In this document: positions 8,603 to 19,509 of the stretch, piece after piece
Layout: the number at the start of each line of letters is the position of its first letter
How positions within the stretch are numbered: position 1 is the stretch's first letter
Source of the DNA: Enterobacterales bacterium
GTDB taxonomy: Bacteria; Pseudomonadota; Gammaproteobacteria; Enterobacterales; Kangiellaceae
NCBI GenBank assembly: GCA_030949565.1
Contig: JAUZSK010000089.1
Span: forward strand, 1-50,740
DNA: 50,740 nt
Reading direction: 5' to 3'
Translations under genes and position numbers: made by a program
The notes under the pieces: generated by a model
The model's input: only the letters and a program-made list of their open reading frames with translations
Told to the model about the DNA's origin: nothing
Database searches by the model: none

Positions 8603-9319
8603 CTAGTGGCTTACAAGATTTTCAGAGATCTCGCACAAGGAGCCGAGCGGATCTCTCACAGATGTGATAGGACGACCAATCACTAAATAGCTTGAACCCG
8701 CTGCAATCGCTTGGCTTGGAGTCATTATTCGAGATTGATCGTCTTTTTGATAATTTTTAGGTCGAATGCCCGGTGTAACTAGTTTAAAATCGTTACCAAG
8801 CGCTGCTGAAAGAGCCTGAGCCTCCCATGCAGAGCATACGACCCCATCCAATCCACAGTCTTTAGCCATCGATGCATAATGCATCACTTGATCACCTAAC
8901 GTGCGTTGATAGCCTAGCCGTTGATACTCTTGAGAGTCCATACTGGTAAGCAAGGTGACGGCCGTTAATAAAGGAGGCTGAGCACAATGATCGAGCGCCT
9001 GTTTGGCAGCAAGCATCATTTTAGCACCACCACTAGCATGAAGGTTGACCATCCAAACACCTAAACTAGCTGCCGCGACACAGGCTTTTGCCACAGTATT
9101 AGGGATATCATGAAACTTTAGATCTAGGAACACCTCGAACTGCTGATCCAGCAGCTCTTTTACCCAATCAGGACCAAACAAGGTAAACATCTCCTTACCC
9201 ACTTTCACACGGCATAAACGAGGATCGAGTTTCTTAACCAAGGCTCTTGCTTCAGTTAATGAATCGAAATCTAGCGCAACAATAATTGGCTTTTTACATA
9301 GAACGTTCTGCTTTGACAT
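8603..9319 (-). CDS. pyrF: Orotidine 5'-phosphate decarboxylase
   Basis: PyrF makes UMP from OMP, the last step of de novo pyrimidine synthesis. The 238-residue protein has the barrel signature IVALDFDS at the N-terminus, the catalytic DLKFHDIPNTV (Asp-Lys-x-x-Asp charge network), VKVGKEMF and the phosphate-binding GIRP and YLVIGRPIT motifs. The length is normal for gammaproteobacteria. It follows lapB by 34 bases on the same strand, the common lapA-lapB-pyrF order. Confidence 0.97.
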   Translation of the reverse strand: MSKQNVLCKKPIIVALDFDSLTEARALVKKLDPRLCRVKVGKEMFTLFGPDWVKELLDQQFEVFLDLKFHDIPNTVAKACVAAASLGVWMVNLHASGGAKMMLAAKQALDHCAQPPLLTAVTLLTSMDSQEYQRLGYQRTLGDQVMHYASMAKDCGLDGVVCSAWEAQALSAALGNDFKLVTPGIRPKNYQKDDQSRIMTPSQAIAAGSSYLVIGRPITSVRDPLGSLCEISENLVSH

Positions 9320-9353
9320 TTTTTATCCAGTAACCGTCTAAAATCAATGAACT

Positions 9354-10529
9354 TTATTCACCTTCAATACCTTGAATCGGTTTGACCGAGCCCCAGCACT
9401 TACAGCTAGGACACTGCCAAAATAAAGTTTTGGCATCAAAACCGCAGGTATCACAATGATAAATGGGCTTGTTTTCAAGTAGCTTAGAGACCACTTGATG
9501 TAACATCGTCAAACTAGGGATAGCGCTTTCGCTAGCATGCTCGATATGCAATTCAATTAGCTTTAGAAGACCCTTTACCGAGGGATGTTGAGCCATTTGG
9601 CTGGCTATAAAATCAGCCGCTTTTTTATCCCCTTCGCCTCTTTGTATAATTTGCGCGTAGGCTAAAATTGATGAAATCCCGCCACCTTTGTTAAGTGCTT
9701 CTTGTAAGAAAAGTCGCAAACCCTTTTCATCTTTAAGCTTTTGATAACATACAACCAATCGTTCCATCGCTTCCGGTAGAAAAGCAATATCCTGGCGTGT
9801 CAATTCTTTAAAGCTGGCTAAAGCTTGTTTGTAACGTCCATTAGAATAGTGAATTTCACCACCAATTAGAGTCGCTCGGACACATTTAGCATCAGCGTTA
9901 AAGGCTTTTTTAATATAGCCAATAGCATCTCGATAGGCCATATTTTCTAGCGCTTCTTCCGCTAATTCACAATAAAAATGTGAAATTTCACTTTTATTCT
10001 TATTGTTGGCCGGTAGACTCATTCTAGCCGCAGTTGCAATGGCTTTTTGCCAATCTTTGGTTTGCTGATAAATGGTCAACAACTGGGCTAAACAAGCCTG
10101 CTGATGAGTAGAGTCCGTCGCTAACTCATTAAATATATTCTCTGCGCGGTCCAATAGACCTGCCGACATATAATCATGGCCTAGTTCCAACAACGCCTGC
10201 TTGCGGTCTTCAGGGCTTAAGGATGGGCGAGCAATCAAATTTTGGTGGATCCTTATGGACCGATTAACCTCTCCACGCTTACGAAACAAGTTTCCTAGCG
10301 CAAGATGGGTTTCAACGGTTTCCGAATCAACTTCTAACATGCTGACAAAGGTATCTATGGCTTTGTCCGACTCTTCTTTAAGTAAGTAATTGAGGCCGGT
10401 AAAATAGGTCTTTGACAGGCCATGTTGTCGACCATGGGAACGTCCCACTTCCCTTCGTTTGCCATTGCGATAACCGAAATACCAAGCAATAGGCAATAGA
10501 ATAATGAATATCGCTAAAAGCTCGTTCAT
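9354..10529 (-). CDS. lapB: LPS assembly protein LapB (YciM)
   Basis: LapB is an inner-membrane-anchored, cytoplasmic TPR protein that steers FtsH-dependent LpxC degradation and so balances LPS against phospholipid synthesis. This 391-residue protein starts with one membrane segment (ELLAIFIILLPIAWYFGYRNG). It then has a series of TPR units (for example YLLKEESDKAIDTFVSMLEV and ALGNLFRKRGEVNRSIRIHQ) and ends in a rubredoxin-like metal knuckle, CDTC plus CPSC, with Trp residues. This is the E. coli domain order. It lies between lapA and pyrF. Confidence 0.96.
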   Translation of the reverse strand: MNELLAIFIILLPIAWYFGYRNGKRREVGRSHGRQHGLSKTYFTGLNYLLKEESDKAIDTFVSMLEVDSETVETHLALGNLFRKRGEVNRSIRIHQNLIARPSLSPEDRKQALLELGHDYMSAGLLDRAENIFNELATDSTHQQACLAQLLTIYQQTKDWQKAIATAARMSLPANNKNKSEISHFYCELAEEALENMAYRDAIGYIKKAFNADAKCVRATLIGGEIHYSNGRYKQALASFKELTRQDIAFLPEAMERLVVCYQKLKDEKGLRLFLQEALNKGGGISSILAYAQIIQRGEGDKKAADFIASQMAQHPSVKGLLKLIELHIEHASESAIPSLTMLHQVVSKLLENKPIYHCDTCGFDAKTLFWQCPSCKCWGSVKPIQGIEGE

Positions 10530-10573
10530 TATTTAATTAACTTTATTAGCTGGTTTTGCATAGGTTCAATGCT

Positions 10574-10867
10574 CTAGTATTCATCCGTAATAGGAAGTGC
10601 TCTAAGATTACTGACTTCTTTTTCAAGTAGTGTTAATTTTCGATTACTGTTAGCTAAACGCATTTTTGTTGCCAAAAGGCTTGTAAACATCGACACTAGA
10701 CCAATAATAAAACCAAACATTAGCATGAAGACTAACACCCAATTCATCTGCCAATGTAAACTTCCTGCAAAATATTTAATCTCAACTAGTTGATCATTCT
10801 GTGCGAAAAATAGCGCTGAGACTGATGATACAATCACAAATAAAATGATAAGAATAATATTTTTCAA
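10574..10867 (-). CDS. lapA: LPS assembly protein LapA
   Basis: LapA is a small inner-membrane protein (DUF1049) that works with LapB. Two membrane segments are visible, near IILIILFVIVSSVSALFF and VLVFMLMFGFIIGLVSMF, with FFAQN in the periplasmic loop typical of the family. A short coiled-coil tail (KMRLANSNRKLTLLEKEVSNL) follows. An upstream ATG at 10930 would add 21 residues. I prefer the TTG at 10865-10867 because GGAG/GAGAGG lies just before it and the resulting 97 residues fit the family. A terminator separates it from ihfB. Confidence 0.85.
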   Translation of the reverse strand: MKNIILIILFVIVSSVSALFFAQNDQLVEIKYFAGSLHWQMNWVLVFMLMFGFIIGLVSMFTSLLATKMRLANSNRKLTLLEKEVSNLRALPITDEY

Positions 10868-11042
10868 TGTCTCGCCTCTCCAAACATACCCATCTATTAC
10901 AATCAACCGTACGTTACCAAAAGTTTTCACCTGACAGCTATCTAGAAGTGCTGAATAGATATAAAAGCACTGTCAATCGTCAATAAAGCTTTGAATTTTA
11001 AACTAATCTGCCTATTTTCGAAAGAAATAGCATCATTTAGGC

Positions 11043-11072
11043 AAAAAAAAAGCATATCCGACGACATGCTTT
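11043..11072 (-). terminator. Terminator after ihfB
   Basis: On the minus strand AAAGCAT and ATGCTTT form a 7-bp stem around a 10-base loop (11049-11072), followed by a T run that appears as the A run at 11043-11050. It would end ihfB transcripts and separate them from lapA. Confidence 0.75.
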
Positions 11073-11094
11073 GCTATTTTTCTGTAAAAGCCGA

Positions 11095-11391
11095 CTAATC
11101 AGCTTGTTGTAAGCTCGCATTGACACGATCTCGTAATTCTTTACCTGGCTTAAAATGAGGAACATATTTACCCTCTAGTTCAACCGATTGTCCAGTTTTA
11201 GGATTCCGGCCAACCCGTGGCGCTCGATAATGCAACGAAAAGCTACCAAAACCTCGGATTTCTATTCTTTCACCCTGCGCGAGAGACTGTGCCATGTGTT
11301 CAAGGAGACTCTTAACCACCAATTCCACATCTTTTAAGGATAGCTGTGTTTGCCTTGCAGCCAACCTTTCTATTAACTCAGACTTTGTCAT
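11095..11391 (-). CDS. ihfB: Integration host factor beta subunit
   Basis: IhfB pairs with IhfA to bend DNA in transcription, recombination and replication. The 98-residue protein is nearly collinear with E. coli Ihf[12 protein letters not shown], the dimer helices [20 protein letters not shown] and the minor-groove arm [12 protein letters not shown] with the intercalating Pro, then [15 protein letters not shown]. It lies downstream of rpsA, the conserved order, with a terminator hairpin between them. Confidence 0.98.
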   Translation of the reverse strand: MTKSELIERLAARQTQLSLKDVELVVKSLLEHMAQSLAQGERIEIRGFGSFSLHYRAPRVGRNPKTGQSVELEGKYVPHFKPGKELRDRVNASLQQAD

Positions 11392-11465
11392 TCAGTCTTC
11401 CCTTATTTTTATTTGAAGCAATTTAACTATACTTGATACCTTAGTCAATTTGAACACAAATTGCA

Positions 11466-11501
11466 AAAAATGTCCAAAATCAATAGATTATGGACATTTT
11501 T
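11466..11501. terminator. Terminator hairpin between rpsA and ihfB
   Basis: AAAAATGTCCA (11466-11476) and TGGACATTTTT (11491-11501) form an 11-bp perfect stem with a 14-base loop. T-rich tracts flank both sides, so it could work in either direction. On the minus strand it would end the rpsA message. Confidence 0.85.
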
Positions 11502-11562
11502 ATTTTTTTTGACCTAATGTTTTGTTAATTTCTAACGCAACAATTTATAAATGAGCTTGGAT

Positions 11563-13237
11563 TTATTGGTCCATTTGCTCTTTTAATAGGTCGCCAAGAG
11601 TCGCAGGTGCTGAGTTTTGGTCTTCATCTTTGCTGAATTCCGCAACCGCATCGGCTTCTTCTTGCTTGTACTTAGCTTTGATTGATAAACTAATTCCACG
11701 GTTCTTTTTATCCACCGCTGTAAATTTAGCTTCTACTGTATCACCTTCTTTAAAGTGTTTCGCAGCATCTTCAACGCGCTCATCGCTGATTTCTGAAGCT
11801 CTCAGGTATCCTTCAATGTTCTCACCAAGAGACACTTTAACACCTTTAGCATCAACACTAGTCACTGTACCGGTTACGATACTGCCTTTAGCATGCTCAG
11901 CTATAAACTGTGCAAAAGGATCAGACTCGACCTGCTTGATACCCAAAGAAATACGCTCTCTTTCAGCATCAACAGACAATACAACGGCTTCAATTTCATC
12001 GCCTTTGTTAAAGTCACGTACCGCTTCTTCACCAGTTAATGACCAAGAGATATCAGAAAGATGAACCAAACCATCAATTCCGCCTTCTAAGCCGATAAAG
12101 ATACCAAAATCAGTAATTGATTTGATATTACCTGAGATCTTATCGTTCTTGTTGTACTTAGTGGCAAATTCATTCCAAGGGTTAGGAATACATTGCTTAA
12201 GTCCAAGAGAAATACGGCGACGCTCTTCGTCAATATCAAGTACCATGACTTCAACTTCATCACCAAGATTAACCACTTTACTTGGGTGAATGTTCTTGTT
12301 GGTCCAATCCATTTCAGAAACGTGTACTAAGACCTTCGACACCTTCTTCGATTTCAACAAAACAACCATAGTCAGTTAAGTTGGTAACGCGACCAAACAG
12401 ACGTGCCCCTTCTGGGTAACGACGGTTTAAATCAGCCCATGGATCTTCACCTAACTGCTTGATACCAAGAGAAACGCGTGAGCGCTCACGATCATATTTT
12501 AGAACCTTAACGTCGATTTCATCGCCTACTTGTACCACTTCTGATGGATGCTTAACACGCTTCCACGCCATATCTGTGATATGTAAAAGTCCGTCAACAC
12601 CACCAAGGTCAACAAAAGCACCGTAGTCAGTAAGGTTCTTAACGATACCTTTGGCCACTGCGCCTTCTTCTAATTTTTCTAATAATTCTTCTCTTTCCGC
12701 TGAATTTTCAGCTTCAATTACGCTACGACGAGAAACCACAACATTGTTGCGCTTTTGATCAAGCTTAATGACTTTAAACTCTAAATCTTTACCTTCAAGA
12801 TGAGTCGTATCGCGTACAGGACGAACATCAACCAAAGAACCTGGGAGGAATGCTCGTACATCTTTAATTTCTACAGTGAATCCACCTTTTACCTTACCAG
12901 TAATAACACCAATAACGGTTTCGCTTGCTTCACAAGCTTTTTCTAGCTCTATCCAAGTAGCAAATCGCTTGGCTTTTTCGCGAGATAGTTGAGTTGTTCC
13001 GTAGCCATCTTCAATCGCTTCAAGTGACACATCAACAGCGTCGCCAACTTCAACTTCTACTTCGCCCTTCTCATTCAAGAATTGGCTAACAGGAATAACA
13101 CCTTCTGATTTTAGTCCAGCATTAACGGTAACTGTTTCACTATCAATGGCTACAACGACGCCAGAAACAATCGCGCCAGGACGCATTTCAGTTTTCTTAA
13201 TACTTTCTTCAAATAGATCTGCGAAATTTTCGCTCAT
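11563..13237 (-). pseudogene. rpsA: 30S ribosomal protein S1, one frameshift
   Basis: S1 binds mRNA on the 30S subunit and helps start translation. The start [13 protein letters not shown] (13237) follows the gammaproteobacterial pattern. If joined, the gene encodes about 557 residues with six S1 repeats, the E. coli size. The frame breaks near 12329. The message reads GGT CTT AGT ACA CGT TTC TGA, but removing one A gives GGT CTT GTA CAC GTT TCT GAA, that is [10 protein letters not shown], the expected S1 motif. Both sides are otherwise perfectly conserved. S1 is essential in E. coli and nothing suggests a second copy, so a sequence error is the likeliest reading. Confidence 0.95.
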
Positions 13238-13403
13238 TTTAAAATACCTAAATAACACAAAAAAAATCACTCTCGACTAGTGGTTTTAGCGAGTAATTCA
13301 ATTATGTTGGGTTACAAACACCAAAATAAGATCCGCTTATTCTGGGATTATTAATAAAAGCCGTCCATTCCATTGGCTAGCAAAATTAACGGGCAATATG
13401 CCC

Positions 13404-14123
13404 CTAGACTACTTTTTCTGATGCATAATCAATGACTTGATTAAATACTTGTTCAATTGAAAGTTCTGAACTATCAATCACTAGCGCATCAGCAGCTGGC
13501 ACTAAAGGAGAAACACTTCGATTTTGATCTCTTTGGTCCCTGTCCTCTATGCTCTGTAAAAGCGCGCGCATATTAGCACCAACGCCTTTATTTATCAACT
13601 GTTGATAGCGTCTTTCGGCGCGACATTTGGCACTAGCGGTTAGAAATATTTTCACTTTAGCTTCACTAAATACCACCGTCCCCATATCTCGACCATCGGC
13701 GACTAATCCAGGTGGTTTAGCAAAGTTTTTTTGTAAATCCAATAATGCATCTCTCACACTGCCAATTGCAGCCACTTTAGAGGCAAATTGAGCCGCATCA
13801 TCGGTTCGTATTTGTAAGGCTAGATTGACGCTGTTGACCAAGGGCTCGACCTCTTTGCTGCGAGGGTTTATCACAAACTCAATGCTCAGCTCAGTTGCAA
13901 GAGACGTAATATTTTGCTGTTGGTTAACGGATAAATCATGCTTAAATGAAGCTTCATCTACCGCCGGTATTAATCCTGCATGATTAGCCGAAACACCTAA
14001 TATGCGATAAAGCGCCCCACTGTCTAACAAATGCCAATCAAAATGAGATGCCACCATTTGCGCGATAGTGCCTTTACCGGCACCAGAAGGTCCATCAATG
14101 GTAATCACTGGAACCGACGACAT
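13404..14123 (-). CDS. cmk: Cytidylate kinase
   Basis: Cmk phosphorylates CMP and dCMP with ATP. The 239-residue protein has the P-loop ITIDGPSGAGKGT near residue 10, the CMP-binding LLDSGALYR, VADGRDMGTVVF and the lid region RAERRYQQLINKG. It sits between hisC (two bases upstream) and rpsA, as in the conserved gammaproteobacterial cluster. aroA, which usually precedes cmk, is missing here. Confidence 0.97.
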   Translation of the reverse strand: MSSVPVITIDGPSGAGKGTIAQMVASHFDWHLLDSGALYRILGVSANHAGLIPAVDEASFKHDLSVNQQQNITSLATELSIEFVINPRSKEVEPLVNSVNLALQIRTDDAAQFASKVAAIGSVRDALLDLQKNFAKPPGLVADGRDMGTVVFSEAKVKIFLTASAKCRAERRYQQLINKGVGANMRALLQSIEDRDQRDQNRSVSPLVPAADALVIDSSELSIEQVFNQVIDYASEKVV

Positions 14124-14125
14124 GG

Positions 14126-15226
14126 TTAGCTCAAAACCTCTTGAAGTGCATCTATGTACTTCTGATTTTCATGTTCTAATCCAATACTGACCCGCAAGTG
14201 ATTAGGCATTTTATAATTAGCCACCGGTCTGACAATCACGCCTTTATGCAACAGTTTTTGATAGATAGGCATTGCGTCCTGCGCCATATTAATGGTTAAA
14301 AAATTGCCAGCAGAAGGAATGTATTGCAGATCCAGTTGCTGGCAACTTTCAACTAACTGTTGCATGCCCGCTCGATTAACAGATATAGCTTTGGCCAAAT
14401 AGTCATGGTCTTCTAGTGCGGCGATACCTGCTGCCAAAGCGATAGAATTAACATTAAAAGGTTGACGCACTCGGTTCATCAATCCACAAATCGAAGGATT
14501 TGAAACCGAATAGCCTAAGCGTAATGAGGCTAAGCCGTAGGCTTTTGAATAGGTTCGCGTGACCACTAGATTATCAAATTCAGATAACCATTCAATACTA
14601 TTGGGAATTGAACCATCGGTAACATATTCAGTATAGGCTTCATCGATAACCAATATAACGTCTTTAGGCACTTGGCTAGCAAAGCGTTTTAATTCATCGC
14701 TAGCAAGCCAGGTTCCGGTAGGATTATTTGGGTTGGCAATAAAGATCATTTTAGTCGATGGCGTAATTGCAGCCAACATTGCATCAAGGTCGTTACCCCA
14801 ATTTTTTGCTGGGACTTCAACAAGTTTAGCCCCTAGTGCTTGGCAAACTATGGGATAAACACAAAAAGCATGCTCTGCAAATATAACTTCATGATGAGAT
14901 TGCACAAAAATTTTAGCTATCATCTCCAATACATCATTTGAACCATTGCCCAAAGTAATTTGATTGGCTTCAATATTATGCCTTTCTGATAGCGCGGCTT
15001 TTAAATAATGACCATTGGCATCGGGATAACGACAAGCATCCGTTAACTCGTTTTGAATGGCTTGTTTAACATTATCACTAATACCGAGTGGGTTTTCATT
15101 ACTAGCCAGTTTCACAATATGACTGATCCCCAGCTCTCTTTCAAGTTCACTAACCGGTTTACCGGCTTGATAAGGATGAAGTTTTTGCACACCAAGATTG
15201 GCTAAATTGTTGAAGTCTCGTGACAT
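14126..15226 (-). CDS. hisC: Histidinol-phosphate aminotransferase
   Basis: HisC is a PLP enzyme that converts imidazole acetol phosphate to histidinol phosphate; related forms also transaminate aromatic keto acids. The 366-residue protein has VKLASNENPLG at the N-terminus, GNGSNDVLEM, ANPNNPTGTW, the PLP lysine in TYSKAYGLASLRLGY and the C-terminal LRVSIG arginine. It lies between serC and cmk, away from any his operon, which suits the HisC2 type tied to aromatic synthesis. That functional bias is inference. Confidence 0.94.
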   Translation of the reverse strand: MSRDFNNLANLGVQKLHPYQAGKPVSELERELGISHIVKLASNENPLGISDNVKQAIQNELTDACRYPDANGHYLKAALSERHNIEANQITLGNGSNDVLEMIAKIFVQSHHEVIFAEHAFCVYPIVCQALGAKLVEVPAKNWGNDLDAMLAAITPSTKMIFIANPNNPTGTWLASDELKRFASQVPKDVILVIDEAYTEYVTDGSIPNSIEWLSEFDNLVVTRTYSKAYGLASLRLGYSVSNPSICGLMNRVRQPFNVNSIALAAGIAALEDHDYLAKAISVNRAGMQQLVESCQQLDLQYIPSAGNFLTINMAQDAMPIYQKLLHKGVIVRPVANYKMPNHLRVSIGLEHENQKYIDALQEVLS

Positions 15227-15321
15227 GTTAAATACCTAATTGATGTTGAGTCGTTAAATACTTGTTGTTGAATAATAGCTGGGTGGTTGAAACCTTATGA
15301 CATCAGCAGATACAGCTAGAT

Positions 15322-16425
15322 TTACCCGTGATGCGCCTTAAAATGCAGCATAAAATCAGTCAGAGCCTGTACACCAGTTAACGGCATGGCATTATATAAG
15401 CTAGCTCTCATGCCGCCCACACTACGATGACCATTTAAGCCCACTAGATCGGCTTGTTTCGCCTGTTGAAGAAACGTCGCATTGAGTGATTCATCCTTCA
15501 ATATAAAAGGGATGTTCATGCGAGAGCGATCTTTTAATGCTATGGGATTAGTGTAAAATTCATCTTGGTCGATACATTGATATAAAAGGTTGGACTTTTC
15601 AATAGCAAGCTGTTCCATCGCTACCACACCACCCTGTCGCTCTAACCATTCAAACACCAAAGCGGCAAGATACCAAGAATAAGTAGCTGGCGTATTAATC
15701 ATAGAACCATTTTGGTCCTGCTTTTGGTAGTTGAAAATGCTTGGACACTGATCGAAATTCATTTGACTAAATAATTCTCGCTTGACAACTACTAGCGTTA
15801 AGCCTGCCGGACCAATATTTTTCTGCGCCCCTGCATAAATTAGATCATAGTCAGCAATATTTATTTGTTCAGATAAAATGCAAGATGAAAGATCAGCGAC
15901 CAAAGCCCCATCGGTTTGCGGTAATTGACTAAATCGAAGCCCTTCGATGGTTTCATTGGGAGTGAAGTGGGTATAAGCAGGATTTGTTGGACGACTGATG
16001 TTGGCTAAATCAATTAAAGAACGATGACCATTACTATCGATCCGCATAACATCTAATTGCGCGACGTTACCAAAGCGGCTAGCTTCTAGCGCTGCTTTGT
16101 TGGACCAAATCCCATTGCAGAGGTATTCGGCTTGATTAGATGAATTCAATAATGCCATGGCTATATTTGAAAACTGTAGGCTGGCACCACCTTGCAAAAA
16201 TAATACAGCATAATCTTGGCTAATGTTGAGTAATTGCCTAAAACGTTGCTCCGCTTCGGTGGCCAGCTGTTGGTAGTCAGCAGAACGGTGGCTAATTTCC
16301 ATCACTGAAACGCCAAGCCCTCGCCAATCAAGCATTTCCCGCTGTGCCTGCTGCAACACCTCTTTCGGTAATGCAGCGGGGCCGGCACAAAAATTATAGA
16401 TCTGGGTTGAATTTAAACTAGTCAT
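15322..16425 (-). CDS. serC: Phosphoserine aminotransferase
   Basis: SerC transaminates 3-phosphohydroxypyruvate in serine synthesis and has a parallel role in pyridoxal phosphate synthesis. Motifs are [14 protein letters not shown] at the N-terminus, [11 protein letters not shown], the PLP lysine in [13 protein letters not shown] and [15 protein letters not shown] near the end. The ATG at 16425 is preferred over one seven codons upstream, because it overlaps the gyrA stop in ATGACTAG (8-base overlap) and gives the usual N-terminus. This suggests translational coupling to gyrA. Confidence 0.96.
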   Translation of the reverse strand: MTSLNSTQIYNFCAGPAALPKEVLQQAQREMLDWRGLGVSVMEISHRSADYQQLATEAEQRFRQLLNISQDYAVLFLQGGASLQFSNIAMALLNSSNQAEYLCNGIWSNKAALEASRFGNVAQLDVMRIDSNGHRSLIDLANISRPTNPAYTHFTPNETIEGLRFSQLPQTDGALVADLSSCILSEQINIADYDLIYAGAQKNIGPAGLTLVVVKRELFSQMNFDQCPSIFNYQKQDQNGSMINTPATYSWYLAALVFEWLERQGGVVAMEQLAIEKSNLLYQCIDQDEFYTNPIALKDRSRMNIPFILKDESLNATFLQQAKQADLVGLNGHRSVGGMRASLYNAMPLTGVQALTDFMLHFKAHHG

Positions 16426-19135
16426 CCGCGCTATTGTTCTCGCCATCCCCTTCCGCAGCTGAATCAGATTGATTGGCTTCTGAAGCGTTCACATTGTCTT
16501 GGTCAGACGCTATTGGTTGTTGCGATACAGTTTCTGATGCTGATTCTGACCCTTTGCTCTCAGCCGATGCCGCTTCGGCTTGGTCTTCTGTATCGCTTTC
16601 AGCAGGTTCCAACTCATCAACACGTTGCAGTCCGACTAATGTCTCTGACTCTTGGAGGCGGATTAATCTTACGCCTTGAGTATTACGCCCCATGGTTCTG
16701 ATTTCATCGACACGGGTGCGAACCAGAGTTCCGCCTTTGCTAATTAGCATAATTTCATCGCCATCTTTCACTCTAACCGCGCTAATCGCTTTGCCGTTTC
16801 TGTCGCTTAAGGTGATTGATATAACCCCTTGACCACCACGACCTCGTAGCGGATGTTCTGTCATACAGGTTCTTTTACCATAACCATTTTCTGTCACGGT
16901 TAAAATTTGACTATCGTCATCAGCGCGGACTAGTGCGATGACTTGCTGTTCTTCACCCAGACGAATACCTCTGACACCACGAGCGGTACGTCCCATTTGA
17001 CGAACATTTTCTTCATGGAAACGTATGACCTTACCGGCATCACTAAATAACATCAGGTGATCTTCACCTTTAGTCACCACCGTTCCTATTAGCTCATCAC
17101 CGTCATCCAAGCGGAGTGCGATAATACCGTTAGCACGAGGGCGTGAGAACTGCTCTAAGGATGTCTTTTTAACCGTACCATTTCGTGTTGCCATAAACAC
17201 ATATTCATCTTCTTTGTAATCTTTAACCTGCAGAATACTGGTAATTTTTTCATTTTCAGCCAAGGGTAAAATATTAACAATAGGCTTACCACGTGCGCCG
17301 CGACTGGCTAAGGGTAGCTCAAATGTCCGCAGCCAATAAACTTTACCGGCACTGGAGAAACATAAAATAGTTGCGTGGGTTGAAACCACCAGCAATTTTT
17401 CAATAAAGTCTTCTTCTTTCATTTTGGTGGCAGACTTACCCTTACCGCCCCGTCTTTGTGCCTCGTAAAGCGCTAATGGTTGGTACTTGACATAGCCTTC
17501 ATGAGACAGTGTAACCACCACATCTTCTTCAGGGATTAAATCTTCAATTAGTAGATCGGCGCTAGAGTTAGTAATTTCAGTTCGGCGCTCATCACCAAAC
17601 ATTTCACGGACTTCTATCAGTTCTTCACGAATCACTTCCATCAAGCGGACTTTGCTATTTAATATTTCAAGAAGCTCACCAATAACGGCAATTAACCCCT
17701 TGTAATCATTAATGATTTTCTCATGTTCCAGGCCAGTTAATCGATGTAGCTTTAAATCTAAAATGGCTTGAGCTTGTACCGGTGATAGAAAATAAAGCTC
17801 ATCTTTTAATCCATATTGAGGTTCGAGGTCATCCGGTCGGCAAGCATCTGAACCGGCACTATCGAGCATGGTTAATATGGCGCTTGCTTCCCATCCTTTA
17901 TCGATTAACTGTTCTTTAGCGACCGCCGGACTAGCAGCTTTTTTAATCAACTCGATCACTGGATCAATGTTAGCTAAAGCCAACGCAAGGCCTTCTAGTA
18001 CATGGGCTTTCTCGCGTGCTTTGCGAAGTTCAAAAATACTACGACGTATCACCACTTCTTTACGATGAGCAACGAACGCCTCGAGCATTTCCTTGAGGTT
18101 AAATAATTTTGGCTGGCGATCTTGCAAGGCAACCATATTGATCCCAAACACTGTTTGCATTTGAGTTTGAGAGTACAAATTATTCATCAACACATCAGAG
18201 TTTTCGCCACGACGTAACTCGATAACCATGCGCATGCCATCTTTATCCGACTCGTCTCTTAGCCCCGTGATGCCATCAATTTTTTTCTCTCTCACTAATT
18301 CAGCAATTTTTTCAATTAATCGAGCTTTGTTCACCTGATAAGGTAACTCTGTCACCACGATGCTTTCTTTGCCATTTTTATCGTCAGTTTCGATGTGGTG
18401 TCTCGCACGAATATGAATCCGACCACGACCCGTCTTATAAGCCTGAAGTATTCCCGCACGGCCATTAATAATGCCCTGAGTAGGGAAATCAGGTCCAGGT
18501 ATAAACTCCATGATTTGTTCAAGATCCATATCAGGATCATCGATCAGAGCTAAACAAGCACCGATCACTTCATTCATATTGTGTGGCGCGATATTAGTCG
18601 CCATTCCAACCGCAATACCGGAGGAACCATTAACTAATAAATTAGGGATACGGGTCGGTAAAACCTGTGGTTCGGTTTCGCTCCCATCATAGTTTTCATC
18701 CCAATCAACAGTTTCTTTATCAAGATCACTTAACAGTTGGTGCGCCAGCTTATCCATTCGAACTTCGGTATATCGCATAGCGGCTGGAGAATCACCATCC
18801 ACCGAGCCAAAATTTCCTTGACCGTCGACTAGCATGTAGCGTAGCGAAAAAGGTTGCGCCATACGAACGATGGTATCGTAAACCGCGGTATCTCCATGAG
18901 GATGATATTTACCAATGACATCACCGACCACACGAGCGGACTTTTTATAGGGTTTATTATAATCATTGGAAAGGACATTCATCGCGTATAAAACACGGCG
19001 ATGTACTGGTTTTAAACCGTCCCTGACATCGGGTAGTGCTCGCCCGACGATTACGCTCATTGCGTAGTCCAAATAGGAGACTTTTAATTCATCTTCAATA
19101 TTAATTGGAAGAACTTCTTTTGCGAACTCACCCAT
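16418..19135 (-). CDS. gyrA: DNA gyrase subunit A
   Basis: GyrA cuts and rejoins DNA in the A2B2 gyrase that introduces negative supercoils. The protein is 905 residues. The catalytic tyrosine is Tyr122 in [10 protein letters not shown]. The quinolone-determining region reads [10 protein letters not shown] with Thr83 and Asp87; Thr83 is the wild-type residue in several gammaproteobacteria such as Pseudomonas, so it is not by itself a resistance mark. The GyrA box QRRGGKG and the C-terminal beta-pinwheel blades are intact. The last 65 or so residues are an acidic, Ser/Ala/Glu-rich tail. It overlaps serC by 8 bases. Confidence 0.98.
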   Translation of the reverse strand: MGEFAKEVLPINIEDELKVSYLDYAMSVIVGRALPDVRDGLKPVHRRVLYAMNVLSNDYNKPYKKSARVVGDVIGKYHPHGDTAVYDTIVRMAQPFSLRYMLVDGQGNFGSVDGDSPAAMRYTEVRMDKLAHQLLSDLDKETVDWDENYDGSETEPQVLPTRIPNLLVNGSSGIAVGMATNIAPHNMNEVIGACLALIDDPDMDLEQIMEFIPGPDFPTQGIINGRAGILQAYKTGRGRIHIRARHHIETDDKNGKESIVVTELPYQVNKARLIEKIAELVREKKIDGITGLRDESDKDGMRMVIELRRGENSDVLMNNLYSQTQMQTVFGINMVALQDRQPKLFNLKEMLEAFVAHRKEVVIRRSIFELRKAREKAHVLEGLALALANIDPVIELIKKAASPAVAKEQLIDKGWEASAILTMLDSAGSDACRPDDLEPQYGLKDELYFLSPVQAQAILDLKLHRLTGLEHEKIINDYKGLIAVIGELLEILNSKVRLMEVIREELIEVREMFGDERRTEITNSSADLLIEDLIPEEDVVVTLSHEGYVKYQPLALYEAQRRGGKGKSATKMKEEDFIEKLLVVSTHATILCFSSAGKVYWLRTFELPLASRGARGKPIVNILPLAENEKITSILQVKDYKEDEYVFMATRNGTVKKTSLEQFSRPRANGIIALRLDDGDELIGTVVTKGEDHLMLFSDAGKVIRFHEENVRQMGRTARGVRGIRLGEEQQVIALVRADDDSQILTVTENGYGKRTCMTEHPLRGRGGQGVISITLSDRNGKAISAVRVKDGDEIMLISKGGTLVRTRVDEIRTMGRNTQGVRLIRLQESETLVGLQRVDELEPAESDTEDQAEAASAESKGSESASETVSQQPIASDQDNVNASEANQSDSAAEGDGENNSADD

Positions 19136-19278
19136 AAGCGGTCATCATTCCTTAAATTGTTGATTTTTAAGTTTTATTTCGGTAAATTTTGTGATTAACA
19201 AGCCTAATAGTTATTAACTATTTCAAATAAATCTCACTTTAATCAAGAGGCACGATCACCTCCTATTGAGCGGTGCGA

Positions 19279-19288
19279 ATTGTAGCAT
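19279..19288 (-). promoter_or_regulatory. Extended -10 promoter, probably for gyrA
   Basis: On the minus strand TATGCTACAAT contains an extended -10 (TGC then TACAAT, 19279-19284), about 145 bases upstream of gyrA. No good -35 is seen. A GGAGGTGA sequence lies further down the leader, far from the gyrA start. The rest of the 370-base gap between gyrA and mtaD is AT-rich and shows no other feature. Confidence 0.5.
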
Positions 19289-19509
19289 AAAAAAGGATTA
19301 AAATATGCATTAAATTTAGCCACTTATCGGGTTTTACAGAGGTATCGATAGTCATAAGTAAATTGGTAGTTATAGATAATGCGTTAATTGAGAAACATTA
19401 ACCTTTTTTCACCCTATTATTGGACTATTTTCTAATCTTTTGTAAAAAGACTCTATTCGCATTGAGTTAAAATGGTTAACATAGGCTTCAAATAAAGCTT
19501 TTAAACATT

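Noticed and set aside
16678..16720. GyrA Thr83 as an acquired quinolone-resistance mutation
   Set aside because: The QRDR lies near the other end of the gene (about 18890), and Thr at position 83 is wild type in several gammaproteobacteria, so it cannot be read as acquired resistance.
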